This document shows, one piece after another, positions 36,969 through 47,348 of a DNA stretch of 64,000 nucleotides. Within the stretch, counting starts at the first letter, position 1; every line of letters starts with the position of its first letter. The stretch is from the NCBI GenBank assembly GCA_025517465.1, contig JAOPKE010000001.1, positions 434,001 through 498,000 on the forward strand, in the 5' to 3' direction. The translations under genes and the position numbers were made by a program. The notes beneath the pieces were generated by a model, which had not been told where the DNA came from, did no database searches, and saw nothing but the letters and a program-made list of their open reading frames with translations. Source of the DNA: Halobacteria archaeon HArc-gm2. Its GTDB lineage: Archaea; Halobacteriota; Halobacteria; Halobacteriales; Haloarculaceae.

Positions 36969-39251
36969 ATGACGGCTGAGGACTTCATCGGTCGCGCCGA
37001 CGCGGCGCTCGACGCGACGTACGAGGAGCCGATGACCCTCTCGGAGTACGTCGATGCGATCCTGGAGGCGCCCGGGCTGGCCGCCCACGCCTCGAAGTAC
37101 CTCCTGGAGGCCATCGAGGAGGCCGGCACCAGGACCGTCATCGAGGAGGGCGAGGAGAAGGAGCGCTACCAGTTCTTCGACGACCCGCACAACGACGGTG
37201 AACACGCCATCCTCGGCAACACGGAGGTGCTCAACGACTTCGTGGACGACCTCCGCTCGATAGCGGCGGGCCGGGGCAAGGACGAGAAGATAATCTGGCT
37301 CGAAGGGCCGACGGCGACCGGAAAGTCCGAACTGAAGCGGTGCCTGATCAACGGCCTGCGAGAGTACTCGAAGACGGACGCAGGGCGACGGTACACTGTC
37401 GAGTGGAACGTCGCCGGCGCCGGCGAGAACAACGCGGGAATCACCTACGGGGACAGCCCGGTCGAGGACGAGGACGACTGGTACGAGAGCCCGGTCCAGG
37501 CCCACCCGCTGTCGGTGTTCCCGGACGACGTCCGGACCGAACTCGTCGCGGACCTCAACGACCGGCTCGACGACCACGTCCCCGTCCGCGTCGAGGGGAA
37601 ACTCGACCCGTTCAGCCGCGAAGCGTACGACTTCCTGGAGGAGCTGTACAGGAGAGACGGCGCCGATGACCTGTTCTCGGCGGTCACCGATCCCCGGCAC
37701 CTCCGGGTGAAAAACTACGTCGTCGACGTCGGCGACGGCATCGGCGTGCTTCACTCGGAGGACGAGGGCTCGCCCAAGGAACGCCTCGTCGGGTCGTGGA
37801 TGCACGGCATGCTTCGCGAACTCGATTCACGCGGCCGGAAGAACCCGCAGGCGTTCTCCTACGACGGCGTCCTCTCCCAGGGCAACGGCCTGCTCACGAT
37901 CGTCGAGGACGCGGCCCAGCACGCCGACCTGCTCCAGAAACTGCTGAACGTCCCCGACGAGGGCCACGTCAAACTGGACAAGGGCATCGGGATGGACATC
38001 GACACGCAGCTGGTCATCATCTCGAACCCCGACCTGGAGGCACAGCTCAACCAGCACGCCGAACGCGAGGGCCAGGACCCGCTGAAGGCGCTCAAACGTC
38101 GGCTGGACAAACACGAGTTCAGCTACCTCACCAACCTCTCGCTGGAGGCCGAGTTGCTGCGCCGCGAACTCACGAACGAGACGTCGGTGTGGCAGGCCGA
38201 CTCCTGGGAGGAACTGGAGGAGTGGATCCAGGAGCCACTGACCGTCCAGGTCCGCGATAGCTCCAACGAGGTCACCGGCAAGGAACTGGCGCCCCACGCC
38301 ATCGAGGCCGCCGCGCTGTACGCCGTCGCCTCCCGGCTGGACGCCGGTGAGATACCCGCCGGGCTGGACCTGGTCGACAAGGCTCTCCTCTTCGACCGGG
38401 GCTACCTCCAGGAGGGCGACGAGCGCATCGACGTCGACGACTACGAACTCGACACGAACGCCAACGACGGCGAGCACGGCATCCCCGTCACCTTCACCCG
38501 GGACGTCATCGCCGACCTGCTCCACGACCAGCAGGACCGCCACCACGCCGACCTCGACGTCGAGAACGTGATCATGCCCCGGGACGTGCTGAACACGATG
38601 GCGGCGAACCTCGGCGGCGCGCCGGTGTTCTCGCCGACGGAGGCCAGCGAGTTCGAGGAGCGCGTCGTCCCCGTGAAGAACCACGTCTTCACCGAGCAGG
38701 AGCGGGACGTCCTCGACGCGGTCATGCGCGACAAGCGCGTCGACCAGGCCACCGTCGAGGAGTACATCGAGCACGTCTACGCCTGGGAGGCGGGCGAACA
38801 GATCGAGAACGACCGCGGCGAGTACGAGGAGCCGGACCCGCTGAAGATGAAGGTCTTCGAGATCGAGCACCTCGGCCGGTTCGACGACCGCAACTACGAG
38901 GGCAACGCGCCCGACGAGGCGGTCCGGCACTTCCGGACCGAGAAGATCATCACCGCGCTCAACCGCCACGCCTGGCAGTCCCGCGACGACGAGTTCCGCG
39001 TCGAGGACGTCAATCCCAAGGAGATTCCGGTCATCGAGACCGTTCTCGAGAGCCACGACTGGAGCGCCGTCAAGCGGACCTACGAGGACTTCGACCCGCG
39101 CCAGTGGGACAACCCGCCGAGCGGGACGGAGACGGCCGATATCAAGGCGAAGACCGTCCGAAACATGCAGGAACTGTTCGGCTACAGCGAGGCGTCGGCC
39201 GAACTGACGAGCCGCTACGTCATGAGCCAGGTGAGCTACAAATGGGACTGA
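36969..39251 (+). CDS. Second, diverged PrkA-family protein
   Basis: 760 residues from ATG 36969, five bases after the first prkA stop. Walker A GPTATGKS is at about 113-120. The middle has [20 protein letters not shown], matching the PrkA AAA domain, but overall it is clearly diverged from the neighbour, with about 70 extra residues. The C-terminus ends in an [20 protein letters not shown] helix. Tandem PrkA paralogues could form a hetero-oligomer. It overlaps the DUF444 start by ten bases. Confidence 0.9.
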   Translation: MTAEDFIGRADAALDATYEEPMTLSEYVDAILEAPGLAAHASKYLLEAIEEAGTRTVIEEGEEKERYQFFDDPHNDGEHAILGNTEVLNDFVDDLRSIAAGRGKDEKIIWLEGPTATGKSELKRCLINGLREYSKTDAGRRYTVEWNVAGAGENNAGITYGDSPVEDEDDWYESPVQAHPLSVFPDDVRTELVADLNDRLDDHVPVRVEGKLDPFSREAYDFLEELYRRDGADDLFSAVTDPRHLRVKNYVVDVGDGIGVLHSEDEGSPKERLVGSWMHGMLRELDSRGRKNPQAFSYDGVLSQGNGLLTIVEDAAQHADLLQKLLNVPDEGHVKLDKGIGMDIDTQLVIISNPDLEAQLNQHAEREGQDPLKALKRRLDKHEFSYLTNLSLEAELLRRELTNETSVWQADSWEELEEWIQEPLTVQVRDSSNEVTGKELAPHAIEAAALYAVASRLDAGEIPAGLDLVDKALLFDRGYLQEGDERIDVDDYELDTNANDGEHGIPVTFTRDVIADLLHDQQDRHHADLDVENVIMPRDVLNTMAANLGGAPVFSPTEASEFEERVVPVKNHVFTEQERDVLDAVMRDKRVDQATVEEYIEHVYAWEAGEQIENDRGEYEEPDPLKMKVFEIEHLGRFDDRNYEGNAPDEAVRHFRTEKIITALNRHAWQSRDDEFRVEDVNPKEIPVIETVLESHDWSAVKRTYEDFDPRQWDNPPSGTETADIKAKTVRNMQELFGYSEASAELTSRYVMSQVSYKWD

Positions 39252-40558
39252 GAGAGGACCTCGAACGGTATCGCGCGGTCGGCGAGGAGCGCCGCCAGGA
39301 CCTGGCGGAGTTCATCCAGTACGGCGACCTGGGTCAGAGCCGCCAGGACGAGGTACGGATCCCCATCAAGATCGTCGACCTCCCGGAGTTCGCCTACGAC
39401 CAGCGCGACATGGGCGGCGTCGGCCAGGGCGAGGGCGCCGAGGAGGGCGACCCCGTCGGCCAGCCCCAGCCACAGCCCGGCGACGGCGACGAGGACGGGC
39501 AGCCAGGCGAGGAGGGCGGCGAGCACGAGTACTACGAGATGGACCCGGAGGAGTTCGCCCAGGAACTCGACGAGCAACTCGGCCTCGACCTCGACCCGAA
39601 GGGGAAGAAGGTCGTCGAGGAGTCGGAGGGTGACTTCACGGACATCACCCGGACCGGTCCCTCCAGCACGCTCGATTTCGAGCACCTGTTCAAGGAGGGG
39701 CTCAAGCGAAAGCTGGCGATGGACTTCGACCGCGAGTTCGTCCGCGAGGCGCTCAAGGTCCACGGCTGGGGACCGGCCACCGTCTTCGACTGGGCCCGCG
39801 ACCAGCACGTCCCGGTCTCGAAGGCCTGGCTGGAGGAGACGTACGAGGAAATAGACGACGCCGAGAAGGCGACCTGGGACTCAATCGAGGAGATGGAGGC
39901 GAACGTCGAGCGAACCGACACGGCGGCGCGCATCCGCCGGGAAGGGGTCGACCAGATCCCCTTCCGCCGCGAGGACGAGCGCTACCGCTACCCCGAGATA
40001 ATCGAGGAGAAGGAGCGCAACGTCGTCGTGGTCAACATCCGCGACGTCTCGGGGAGCATGCGCCAGAAGAAGCGCGAACTCGTCGAGCGGACCTTTACGC
40101 CGCTGGACTGGTACCTCCAGGGCAAGTACGACAACGCCGAGTTCGTCTACATCGCCCACGACGCCGACGCCTGGGAGGTCGACCGCGAGGAGTTCTTCGG
40201 CATCCGCTCCGGTGGTGGGACGCGCATCTCCAGCGCCTACGAGGTCGCCATGGAGCGCCTCGAAGAGGAGTACCCCTGGAGCGAGTGGAACCGTTACGTG
40301 TTCGCCGCCGGTGACTCCGAGAACTCCTCGAACGACACCGAGGAGCACGTCATCCCGCTGATGGAGCGGATTCCGGCGAACCTCCACGCATACGTGGAGA
40401 CACAGCCCAGCGGGAACGCGATCAACGCGACCCACGCGGAGGAGGTCGGGCGTCACTTCCGGGACGCGGGCGACGTCGCCGTCGCCTACGTCTCCTCGCC
40501 GGAGGACGTCGTCGACGCCATCTACGAGATACTGAGCACGGAGGAGGAAGACGCATGA
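39242..40558 (+). CDS. YeaH/YhbH family (DUF444) vWA-like protein
   Basis: 438 residues from ATG 39242, overlapping the previous gene by ten bases. The DUF444 hallmarks are [15 protein letters not shown], then the vWA-like metal site DVSGSM beginning at Asp268, [24 protein letters not shown] and [12 protein letters not shown]. The N-terminal part contains an acidic Gly/Pro/Glu-rich stretch (about 60-110). It is the established partner of PrkA in bacteria. It overlaps spoVR by four bases (ATGA). Confidence 0.95.
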   Translation: MGLREDLERYRAVGEERRQDLAEFIQYGDLGQSRQDEVRIPIKIVDLPEFAYDQRDMGGVGQGEGAEEGDPVGQPQPQPGDGDEDGQPGEEGGEHEYYEMDPEEFAQELDEQLGLDLDPKGKKVVEESEGDFTDITRTGPSSTLDFEHLFKEGLKRKLAMDFDREFVREALKVHGWGPATVFDWARDQHVPVSKAWLEETYEEIDDAEKATWDSIEEMEANVERTDTAARIRREGVDQIPFRREDERYRYPEIIEEKERNVVVVNIRDVSGSMRQKKRELVERTFTPLDWYLQGKYDNAEFVYIAHDADAWEVDREEFFGIRSGGGTRISSAYEVAMERLEEEYPWSEWNRYVFAAGDSENSSNDTEEHVIPLMERIPANLHAYVETQPSGNAINATHAEEVGRHFRDAGDVAVAYVSSPEDVVDAIYEILSTEEEDA

Positions 40559-42600
40559 GCAGAAAGGACCGTATCCGCGCCCAGCGCGCGGCCGAGCAAC
40601 TGGAGGAACCGGTCGAGGAGGCTGCCAACCTGGCCGAGCGCCTCGGCCTGGAGCCGTACCCGGTGAACTACTGGATCGTCGACTACGCCGAGATGAACGA
40701 ACTCATCGCCTACGGCGGGTTCCAGCAGCGCTACCCGCACTGGCGCTGGGGCATGCAGTACGACCGCCAGCAGAAACAGGGCCAGTTCCTCGGCGGCAAG
40801 GCCTTCGAGATCGTCAACAACGACAACCCGGCCCACGCGTTCCTGCAGGAGTCGAACGAACTGGCCGACCAGAAGGCGGTCATCACCCACGTCGAGGCCC
40901 ACGCGGACTTCTTCTCGAACAACGAGTGGTTCGGGATGTTTGCGGGCAGGTCGTCGCGACGCGACGACGAAAGCGAGGGCGGCGACAGCCGCACGAGGAC
41001 TCCAGACGCCTCGGCGATGCTCGCCCGCCACGGCGACACCATCCGGGAGTACATGCAGGACCCGGAGATCGACAGGGCCGAGGTCGAGAAGTGGATCGAC
41101 CACGTCCTCTGCCTGGAGGACAACGTCGACCAGCACCAGCCCTACGCCCCCGTCGGCGACCCCGACGTCCCAGAGATAGACGAGGACTTCGAGGACGTCG
41201 CCGACCAGCTGGAGGACCTGAACGTCTCCGACGAGGTGAAGAAGCAGGTGTTCAGCCAGGAGTGGCTGGACGCTCAGTCGCCCGACGACGAGTCGATCAC
41301 CTTCCCCGCCGAGCCGGAGAAGGACGTGCTGGCCTTCCTCAGGACCCACGGGATGCAGTACGACGAGGACGGCGAGAAGGCCGTCGAGATGGAGGACTGG
41401 CAGGTCGACGTCCTCGAGATCCTGCGGCGGGAGGCGTACTACTTCGCCCCGCAGAAAATGACAAAAATAATGAACGAGGGGTGGGCCGCATACTGGGAAT
41501 CGATGATGATGGGCGAGGAAGGGTTCGCTGGCGACGACGAGTTCGTCCTCTACGCCGACCACCAGTCGAAAGTGCTCGGATCGGCTGGCCTCAACCCCTA
41601 CAAGCTCGGCAAGGAGCTGTGGGAGTACATCGAGAACAGCGAGAACCGCCGCGAAGTCGCCGAACGGCTCCTCCGGGTCGAGGGCATCACCTGGCGCAAT
41701 TTCCAGGACGTCGTCGACTTCCGGGAGGTCCAGGACCACCTCGCGCCCGAACCCTGGCTCGAAGACGTCCCGGGGTCGCTCGACGAGATACCTGCCGACG
41801 ACCCCCGCGTCGACGCGGAGATGTTGCGGGAGGCGAAGGACGGCGAGTTCGACGTCGAGCGGTATCCGTGGAAAGTCCTCACCTACGAGGGCCTCGCCGA
41901 GCGCCACTACTCACTGGTCAAGCCCCAGTACCGCGGGTTCGTCTCCCGCATCGGGCAGGAGGACCTCGAACGGGTCTCGCGGTACATGTTCGACGACTCC
42001 CGGTACGAGAGCGTCGCGGAGGCGCTGGCGGACGTGGACTTCGCCCGCGGCTGGGACCGCATGCGCGAAATCCGGGAGAGCCACAACGACGTCACCTTCC
42101 TCGACGAGTTCCTCAGCCAGGAGTTCGTCGACGAGAACGACTACTTCACCTACGAGTACACCCAGTCCACCGGCGACTACCGGGTGACCTCGACGGACTA
42201 CCGCGACGTCAAGAAGAAGCTGATGCTCCAGTTCACCAACTTCGGCAAGCCCACCATCACCGTCGCGGACGGGAACTACGAGAACCGCAACGAGCTACTC
42301 CTGACTCACCAGTTCAACGGCGTCGTCCTCGACATGGACCAGGCGAAGGACACGCTCGAGCGAGTGTTCCAGCTGTGGGGCCGGCCGGTGAACCTGCTGA
42401 CTATCGACAAGGTGTTCGACGAGCACGACGTCGAGGTCGCCCGGCGGCGTGACCGCGAGCCCGAACCCGAGGACGTCGGCAAGCGCCTGCGCTACGACGG
42501 CGAGGAGGTCACGGTCCAGGAAGTCGACTGGTCCGAGGTCGAACACCTCGCGGCCGACGACGTCGACTACGACACCAAGCCCGAGGAGTGGCTGGCCTGA
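40555..42600 (+). CDS. SpoVR family protein
   Basis: 681 residues, longer than the roughly 500-residue bacterial YcgB. The SpoVR core is clear: [22 protein letters not shown] (quoted in part), [28 protein letters not shown] and [14 protein letters not shown] [13 protein letters not shown]. An insertion rich in charged residues (about 140-240) accounts for part of the extra length. It is the last gene of the prkA operon. SpoVR is needed for spore cortex in Bacillus, but its general role in non-sporulating organisms is unknown; in this setting it is probably a stationary-phase factor. Confidence 0.95.
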   Translation: MSRKDRIRAQRAAEQLEEPVEEAANLAERLGLEPYPVNYWIVDYAEMNELIAYGGFQQRYPHWRWGMQYDRQQKQGQFLGGKAFEIVNNDNPAHAFLQESNELADQKAVITHVEAHADFFSNNEWFGMFAGRSSRRDDESEGGDSRTRTPDASAMLARHGDTIREYMQDPEIDRAEVEKWIDHVLCLEDNVDQHQPYAPVGDPDVPEIDEDFEDVADQLEDLNVSDEVKKQVFSQEWLDAQSPDDESITFPAEPEKDVLAFLRTHGMQYDEDGEKAVEMEDWQVDVLEILRREAYYFAPQKMTKIMNEGWAAYWESMMMGEEGFAGDDEFVLYADHQSKVLGSAGLNPYKLGKELWEYIENSENRREVAERLLRVEGITWRNFQDVVDFREVQDHLAPEPWLEDVPGSLDEIPADDPRVDAEMLREAKDGEFDVERYPWKVLTYEGLAERHYSLVKPQYRGFVSRIGQEDLERVSRYMFDDSRYESVAEALADVDFARGWDRMREIRESHNDVTFLDEFLSQEFVDENDYFTYEYTQSTGDYRVTSTDYRDVKKKLMLQFTNFGKPTITVADGNYENRNELLLTHQFNGVVLDMDQAKDTLERVFQLWGRPVNLLTIDKVFDEHDVEVARRRDREPEPEDVGKRLRYDGEEVTVQEVDWSEVEHLAADDVDYDTKPEEWLA

Positions 42601-42849
42601 ACGTTCGGTCGCCGACTCGCCCGCCCCCTTCTCTGGACGCCGCGCGCCCGTGTCGCTCCGCTTCACCGACTGGCGGTCCGAGCCAACCGCCGGAGCCACT
42701 CACCGGCTGCGCACAGAACACATGCCTGGTGGTTACCGCTTACTTAAACCCTTCGCCGGTATGCGCGACCCCGCGGTCGACGTGCTGTTATGAAGGGGAT
42801 GGCGGTCAGCCGTTCACGTGCGAAGATGACGCCACCAGACGAGCCCTCC

Positions 42850-44058
42850 ATGCCGACGCGTCGCACCCTCCTCCGGGCCGGCGCGGCGGCCGTATCGACC
42901 GGACTGACGGCGAGCGCGGCGGGGTGTACCGCACTCCCGCCGCTCGGTAGCAAACCATCGTACGGGCGCGTAGACGTCCCCGAAGCTGGCCCGCCCGACT
43001 ACCGGCGATGGCTCCCGGCCCAGTCGGTCGTCGAGACGGACGACGACTGGCTGATCACGTACGCCGAACCGGGACCGTTCGACGGCCCCGCTCCCGAGGA
43101 GTTCGTGGCCCGCAGGGCGGCCCTGCGGGTCGAAATCGATTACTTCGGGATCGGGTACGAGAACTACGACCGCCTCGTCACCACGAACCTCGCGACGGTC
43201 GTCGTGGCCGAGTTCGCCGCCGACGAGGTCGCGGCGACGCTCGCCGACACGGCCTACGAACCGGACGGCACGTACCGCGACTACGATCTGTACGCCCGCT
43301 CCGACGTCCCTCGGCGCCTCGCTGTCCGGGACGGCGTGCTCGTCTGGACGAGCGCCGAACACCACCGCGCTGCGAACCTGGAAGCGACCATCGACGCGGG
43401 GCGCGGTGACGTCGAGCGGTACCACGAGGCCGACGACGACTTCGCTGCGGTCACCGAGGCCGTCGGTGCGAGCCGACTGCTGTACGTCGGCGGCGGCCAC
43501 CCCGGACTCGCTACGGAGTACGCGACGATGGGTGCGGACGCCTTCAGGATCGCCGACGCCGGCTACCAGATCCTCCTGGAGCGATATCCCGGGGGACAAG
43601 CCGTCTCCGCGGAACGCATCAGGCGGCTCCTCGAAGACCAGCCGCACGAACTCACGTCCGAGGCCGAGACGCCCGACGTCGGCGTCGACGGTCGACTGGC
43701 CAGGGTCGAGGCGCGCGTCCCGCTGGCACCGAACGGGGACCGCGATCCGGTCGACGAGCCGCCGCAGGTCACTTGGGGCGCGTCCTTCGATCCAGACACG
43801 CGGACCGTCACGATCCGACACGAGGCCGGCGAGGCGGTCGACGCGGACCTGCTGTGGTACGACGTCGACTCGCCCGACGACTACGGCGAGATCGAGAAGC
43901 TCCCGCTCTGGCCCGGCAGGGACAGCGCGGGACCGGGCGACGAAACGACGGTCGACCTGAGCGACAGCCCCGACGCGGACGGCGTGCAGATCGAGTACGG
44001 TCCAGCGGGCATCGGGTCGCTGACGCTCTTCCGCTATCAACTGGAGGCGGACGAATGA
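42850..44058 (+). CDS. Tat-type lipoprotein, unknown function
   Basis: 402 residues from ATG 42850; an in-frame ATG at 42790 would add 20 and is better placed relative to a TATA-like ttacttaaac at about 42740. The N-terminus has twin arginines (PTRRTLLRAGAAA) and a lipobox-like SAAGC. The rest is an acidic exported domain without recognised motif. It overlaps the next HTH gene if that starts at 44055, suggesting co-transcription with the HTH/membrane pair. Confidence 0.7.
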   Translation: MPTRRTLLRAGAAAVSTGLTASAAGCTALPPLGSKPSYGRVDVPEAGPPDYRRWLPAQSVVETDDDWLITYAEPGPFDGPAPEEFVARRAALRVEIDYFGIGYENYDRLVTTNLATVVVAEFAADEVAATLADTAYEPDGTYRDYDLYARSDVPRRLAVRDGVLVWTSAEHHRAANLEATIDAGRGDVERYHEADDDFAAVTEAVGASRLLYVGGGHPGLATEYATMGADAFRIADAGYQILLERYPGGQAVSAERIRRLLEDQPHELTSEAETPDVGVDGRLARVEARVPLAPNGDRDPVDEPPQVTWGASFDPDTRTVTIRHEAGEAVDADLLWYDVDSPDDYGEIEKLPLWPGRDSAGPGDETTVDLSDSPDADGVQIEYGPAGIGSLTLFRYQLEADE

Positions 44059-44138
44059 GCGCGGCCCTCGGCTCTCGCCGTCTCAGTCCGGACCGCTCGC
44101 GGACCCCGCCGGTCGAGAGCAAGCTATATCCCCCACGT

Positions 44139-44498
44139 ATGACAGACGAAGCTGTGAACGGGGACCACGACCTGGCCGACGTCGTCGCGCTGCTCGACGA
44201 CGAGCACGTCCGGTCCATCCTCGTCGCGACGAGCGCGGAACCGCTGTCGGCGAAGGAACTGGGCGACCACTGTGACCTCTCGGTGTCGTCCATCTACCGG
44301 CGGGTCGACGAACTGCGCGACCTCGACCTGCTGGAAGAGCGGACGAGGCCCCGACGCGACGGGCACCACGAGACGGTGTACGCCTCGGCGCTCGACCGGT
44401 TCGAACTGACCATCCGCGACGGAGACCTCGACTGGACCGTCGAGCGGGCCGGTGGGGACGTCGCCGACGAACTCTCGCGGATGTGGGGGAACTTCTGA
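44139..44498 (+). CDS. Winged-helix transcriptional regulator (ArsR-like)
   Basis: 119 residues from ATG 44139; an ATG at 44055 overlapping the lipoprotein stop would add 28 residues. The winged helix reads VRSILVATSAEPLSAKELGD, then LSVSSIYRRVDELRDLDLLEE. Adjacent haloarchaeal HTH plus small membrane protein pairs are common. The HTH probably controls its own operon and may sense the state of the membrane partner. Ligand unknown. Confidence 0.8.
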   Translation: MTDEAVNGDHDLADVVALLDDEHVRSILVATSAEPLSAKELGDHCDLSVSSIYRRVDELRDLDLLEERTRPRRDGHHETVYASALDRFELTIRDGDLDWTVERAGGDVADELSRMWGNF

Positions 44499-44499
44499 G

Positions 44500-44850
44500 A
44501 TGATCGCGTTCTTCAGCACCGTCGGACTCGCGGCCGGCGTCGCTGCCACGGGGTCGGCCATCGTCGGCCTCTACATCGGTGTTCACGCCTATCGCGGGCT
44601 CCGGCGGAACGAGGACCGGTCGATGCGGTACCTCTCGGTCGGGATGATCCTCCTCTTCGGCGTGACGTACGTCGTGGCCCTCGCCGGTCAGGGCCTCATC
44701 ACGTTCCGCGTCGTCCCCGTCCGGTACCAGAACGTGTTCCGGCTCGCGGTCCGGGTCCTCCAGTTCGTCGGACTCGTGACCATCGCGTACTCGCTTCGCG
44801 TCGCGGCCAGTGACCGCGCGGCTGCGCCACCGCGTCGCCCGCCCCGCTGA
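44500..44850 (+). CDS. Small four-helix membrane protein (DUF7521-like)
   Basis: 116 residues from ATG 44500, one base after the HTH stop. Three hydrophobic segments are visible at about 5-28, 40-65 and 75-98, with a final basic Pro-rich tail. I associate it with the haloarchaeal DUF7521 family that accompanies HTH genes. Function is unknown. Confidence 0.7.
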   Translation: MIAFFSTVGLAAGVAATGSAIVGLYIGVHAYRGLRRNEDRSMRYLSVGMILLFGVTYVVALAGQGLITFRVVPVRYQNVFRLAVRVLQFVGLVTIAYSLRVAASDRAAAPPRRPPR

Positions 44851-44878
44851 CGCTAACTACGCCCTCCAGAATCGCAGG

Positions 44879-45808
44879 TCAGGAGAGGTCTGGGAGCCCG
44901 GCCTCGATTTCCCCGCGCCTGTCTTCGAGCCACTCCGGCAGGACGAGTCGCTTCCCCAGTTCTGCGACGTCTTCGTCGACGGTGTAGCCCGGCGACTTCG
45001 TGGCGAACTCGAAGAGGACGCCGCCGTGTTCGCGGACGTACACCGACCTGAACCACTTGCGGTCGATTATCTCGGTCGGCCGGAGTCCCTGGTCCTGAAA
45101 CACCTCGCGCCAGGCCTCCTGCTCGTCGTCTTCGACCCGGAACGCGACGTGGTGGACGGTCCCGGTGCCCGGCTGGCCGCGGGGCGCCTGCGGTTGCTCC
45201 AGGACGTCGACGACCGCGCCGATATCGCTGCTGGCCTCGAACCGGCGGCGGTCGTGCTCGCTCTCGCCCGCTGTCTCCTCGTATCCCATCGTTCGGAGGA
45301 GGTCGACGGTCGGCCCGGCGCTCTGGAGCGAGAGCGTCACGCCGAAGAAGCCCCGAATCGCGTGTTCCTCGGGGACTGGTCCGTCCGGCTGGTTCGCGGG
45401 CGGCGCGTCGGCCGTCGCGACCAGCTCCAGCGGGAGTCCGTCGGGGTCGCGGAACGGAACGACGGTGTCGCCGAACCGCTCGCGAGGTTCGTCGACGTCG
45501 GCCCCCTCCGCGGACAGCCGTTCGGTCCAGTAGTCGACGGCGTCGATCGGGATCGTGAACGCCGTCGTGCTGACCTGTCCGGTGCCGACGCGGCCGCTGC
45601 GAGCCCCCGGGTAGGGGAAGAAGGTCATGCTCGTCCCGGGGGTGCCCTCGTGGTCGGCGTAGAACAGGTGGTAGACGGAGACGTCGTCCTGGTTGATGCT
45701 TCGCTTGACGAGGCGGAGTCCCAGCGTCTCGGTGTAGAACCCGAGGTTCCGGCCAGGGTCGCTGCCGATGGCGGTGACGTGGTGGATTCCGGGAATCTCC
45801 GTGGGCAT
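44879..45808 (-). CDS. Glyoxalase-fold ring-cleaving dioxygenase
   Basis: 309 residues comprising two VOC (vicinal-oxygen-chelate) modules. It begins with PGIHHVTAIGSDPGRNLGFY (first metal His) and has GTVHHVAFRVEDDEQ in the second module and HGGVLFEFATKSPGY with the last metal Glu. The family includes MhqO-type enzymes that cleave catechol or quinone-like compounds. The divergent and nearby HxlR and DoxX genes fit a quinone or electrophile response. Confidence 0.9.
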   Translation of the reverse strand: MPTEIPGIHHVTAIGSDPGRNLGFYTETLGLRLVKRSINQDDVSVYHLFYADHEGTPGTSMTFFPYPGARSGRVGTGQVSTTAFTIPIDAVDYWTERLSAEGADVDEPRERFGDTVVPFRDPDGLPLELVATADAPPANQPDGPVPEEHAIRGFFGVTLSLQSAGPTVDLLRTMGYEETAGESEHDRRRFEASSDIGAVVDVLEQPQAPRGQPGTGTVHHVAFRVEDDEQEAWREVFQDQGLRPTEIIDRKWFRSVYVREHGGVLFEFATKSPGYTVDEDVAELGKRLVLPEWLEDRRGEIEAGLPDLS

Positions 45809-45886
45809 GTGTCACCGTAGGGACGCGACGGGGATAATCCTCTGGCTCTCACGGCCTCCGATACCGCCCGCGGTCGGCGAGCGACC

Positions 45887-46225
45887 TCAGAGCCAGTCGT
45901 CGGCCCAGTCTTCGATGTCGCTGAAGACGGGACAGAGCGCCTCGCCCTTCTCGGTCAGGGTGTAGTAGGTGGCGATGGGCTGGTCCTCGACCCGGCGGTT
46001 GACGAGTTCGGCGTCCTCCAGGTCGTCCAGCACGCGCGAGAGCGTCCGGGAACTCGCGTCCGTCGAGCGCTTGAGTTCGTTGAACCGCTTTTCCCCCTCG
46101 GCCAGGTCGTGGAGGACGATGAGGCGCCACTGCGAGCCGATCTGGTCGACCGCCTCGATCACCGGACAGGCGCCGGCGTTCTTCTCCTCGACCGTCTCCT
46201 CCGATTGCTCGAACGTCGATGACAT
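45887..46225 (-). CDS. HxlR-family transcriptional regulator
   Basis: 112 residues. The HxlR signature CPVIEAVDQIGSQWRLIVLHDL includes the conserved N-terminal Cys20 that in relatives senses electrophiles or quinones. The recognition region is RFNELKRSTDASSRTLSRVLDDLEDAELV. It shares a TATA-bearing intergenic region with the DoxX gene. The dioxygenase gene lies immediately downstream on the same strand, 78 bases away. Confidence 0.93.
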   Translation of the reverse strand: MSSTFEQSEETVEEKNAGACPVIEAVDQIGSQWRLIVLHDLAEGEKRFNELKRSTDASSRTLSRVLDDLEDAELVNRRVEDQPIATYYTLTEKGEALCPVFSDIEDWADDWL

Positions 46226-46258
46226 GGACGTAATCTAGTATCACTTCTATCGCCTAAC

Positions 46259-46267
46259 GTATATATT
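46259..46267. promoter_or_regulatory. TATA box between hxlR and doxX genes
   Basis: gtatatatta lies 30 bases before the ATG of the 27-codon leader ORF (46294) on the plus strand and about 38 bases from the HxlR ATG on the minus strand. Being nearly symmetric, it could serve one or both directions. A ctag-centred dyad at about 46233-46243 (taatctagta) lies close to the HxlR start and may be an operator. Confidence 0.5.
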
Positions 46268-46293
46268 AGTTCCGGAGGGAACCAGGTAACGCA

Positions 46294-46377
46294 ATGATAC
46301 CTGCTGTGCGAACCACACCAGTAGTACCGGGCCGAACGACTGTAATTGCCGATACCGCCTCCGAGGTGAGCGCCTGA
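46294..46377 (+). CDS. 27-residue leader ORF coupled to the DoxX gene
   Basis: The frame runs from ATG 46294 to TGA 46375-46377, whose last base is the A of the DoxX ATG (TGATG). It encodes 27 residues beginning MIPAVRTTPVV and ending TASEVSA, without Cys or hydrophobic segment. A TATA box is 30 bases upstream, so a leaderless transcript would start at or near this ATG rather than at that of DoxX. A regulatory leader peptide or simple start-coupling device is likely. It may instead be untranslated. Confidence 0.45.
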   Translation: MIPAVRTTPVVPGRTTVIADTASEVSA

Positions 46378-46793
46378 TGGCGTTTACGGGAACCGAGGGT
46401 CTCGTCCTCCTCGTCGCGCGCGTGCTCTTCGGCGGCGTCATCGCCTTCACCGGGCTCAATCACTTCGTGCAGACCGAACAGATGACGGGCTACGCCCAGC
46501 ACAAGGGGCTTCCAGCGCCGAGGCTGGCGGTTCTCGGGTCTGGGCTGGCACTGATCCTGGGCGGCCTCGCCATCGTCCTCGGTATCTTCCCGACGGTGGG
46601 CGGCGTCGTCGTCGCCGCTTTTCTCGTCGTCGCGGGCGTGCTCTTCCACGACTTCTGGGCCGTCCCCGAGGACCAGCAACAGGACGAGATGACGCACTTC
46701 CTCAAGAACGTCGCGCTGGCGGGCGGCGCGCTCGCGCTGGCCGTCCTCGCCGTGGAACGCTGGGCGTTCAGCGTCGGCCTCGGCGCGTTCTGA
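46377..46793 (+). CDS. DoxX family membrane protein
   Basis: 138 residues with four membrane helices. The N-terminal ARVLFGGVIAFTGLNHFVQTEQM and later GIFPTVGGVVVAAFLVVAG match the DoxX family, whose members take part in quinone or sulfur metabolism and oxidative stress. HxlR with DoxX and a VOC dioxygenase is a frequent quinone-stress grouping. The start overlaps the leader ORF stop. Confidence 0.88.
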   Translation: MAFTGTEGLVLLVARVLFGGVIAFTGLNHFVQTEQMTGYAQHKGLPAPRLAVLGSGLALILGGLAIVLGIFPTVGGVVVAAFLVVAGVLFHDFWAVPEDQQQDEMTHFLKNVALAGGALALAVLAVERWAFSVGLGAF

Positions 46794-46933
46794 GCTCTCT
46801 CCTCACCTGCTTACCCACGAACCCGTGACCCCCTCGGGGTTTCCGCGTTCCACACCGACGTGAGCGATGCCGTCGAACCGCTGCCGGCAGGTACCGTGAC
46901 GTTCTACTGCGCCCCAGTCGAACAGTTTCGTCG

Positions 46934-47314
46934 ATGTCCACGTTCACGGTCGACACTGACCGGCGGCTATCGGTCGTCGACGTCACCGACGACGTCCGCG
47001 ACGCACTCCCGGCAGACGCCGACGGAACCGCGACGGTGTTCGTCCGCCACACCACGGCCGGTGTCACGGTCAACGAAGCGGAATCGAGACTCATCGGCGA
47101 CTTCGAGGACTGGCTGGCCGACCGCGTCGCCGACGAAGGGTGGGCTCACGACCAGCTAGACGGGAACGCCGATTCTCACCTTCGGGCCGCGCTGCTCGGT
47201 CCGGACGCGACGATTCCGGTGTCGGACGGCGACCTCGACCTGGGTACCTGGCAGTCCGTCCTGCTCGTCGAGTGCGACGGGCCGCGGACGCGGACAGTCG
47301 ACGTCCGCACGTGA
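46934..47314 (+). CDS. YjbQ/UPF0047 family protein
   Basis: 126 residues, slightly shorter than typical. The conserved core VFVRHTTAGVTVNEAE carries the His-Thr pair, followed by HDQLDGNADSHLRAALLG and GTWQSVLLVECDGPRTR. The family includes proteins reported with secondary thiamine-phosphate-synthase activity, though the physiological role is debated. Monocistronic and convergent with the acyl-CoA ligase gene, 34 bases apart. Confidence 0.92.
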   Translation: MSTFTVDTDRRLSVVDVTDDVRDALPADADGTATVFVRHTTAGVTVNEAESRLIGDFEDWLADRVADEGWAHDQLDGNADSHLRAALLGPDATIPVSDGDLDLGTWQSVLLVECDGPRTRTVDVRT

Positions 47315-47348
47315 GAATTCGGTGCTCCCGGCCCACAGTTCCCAGCCC

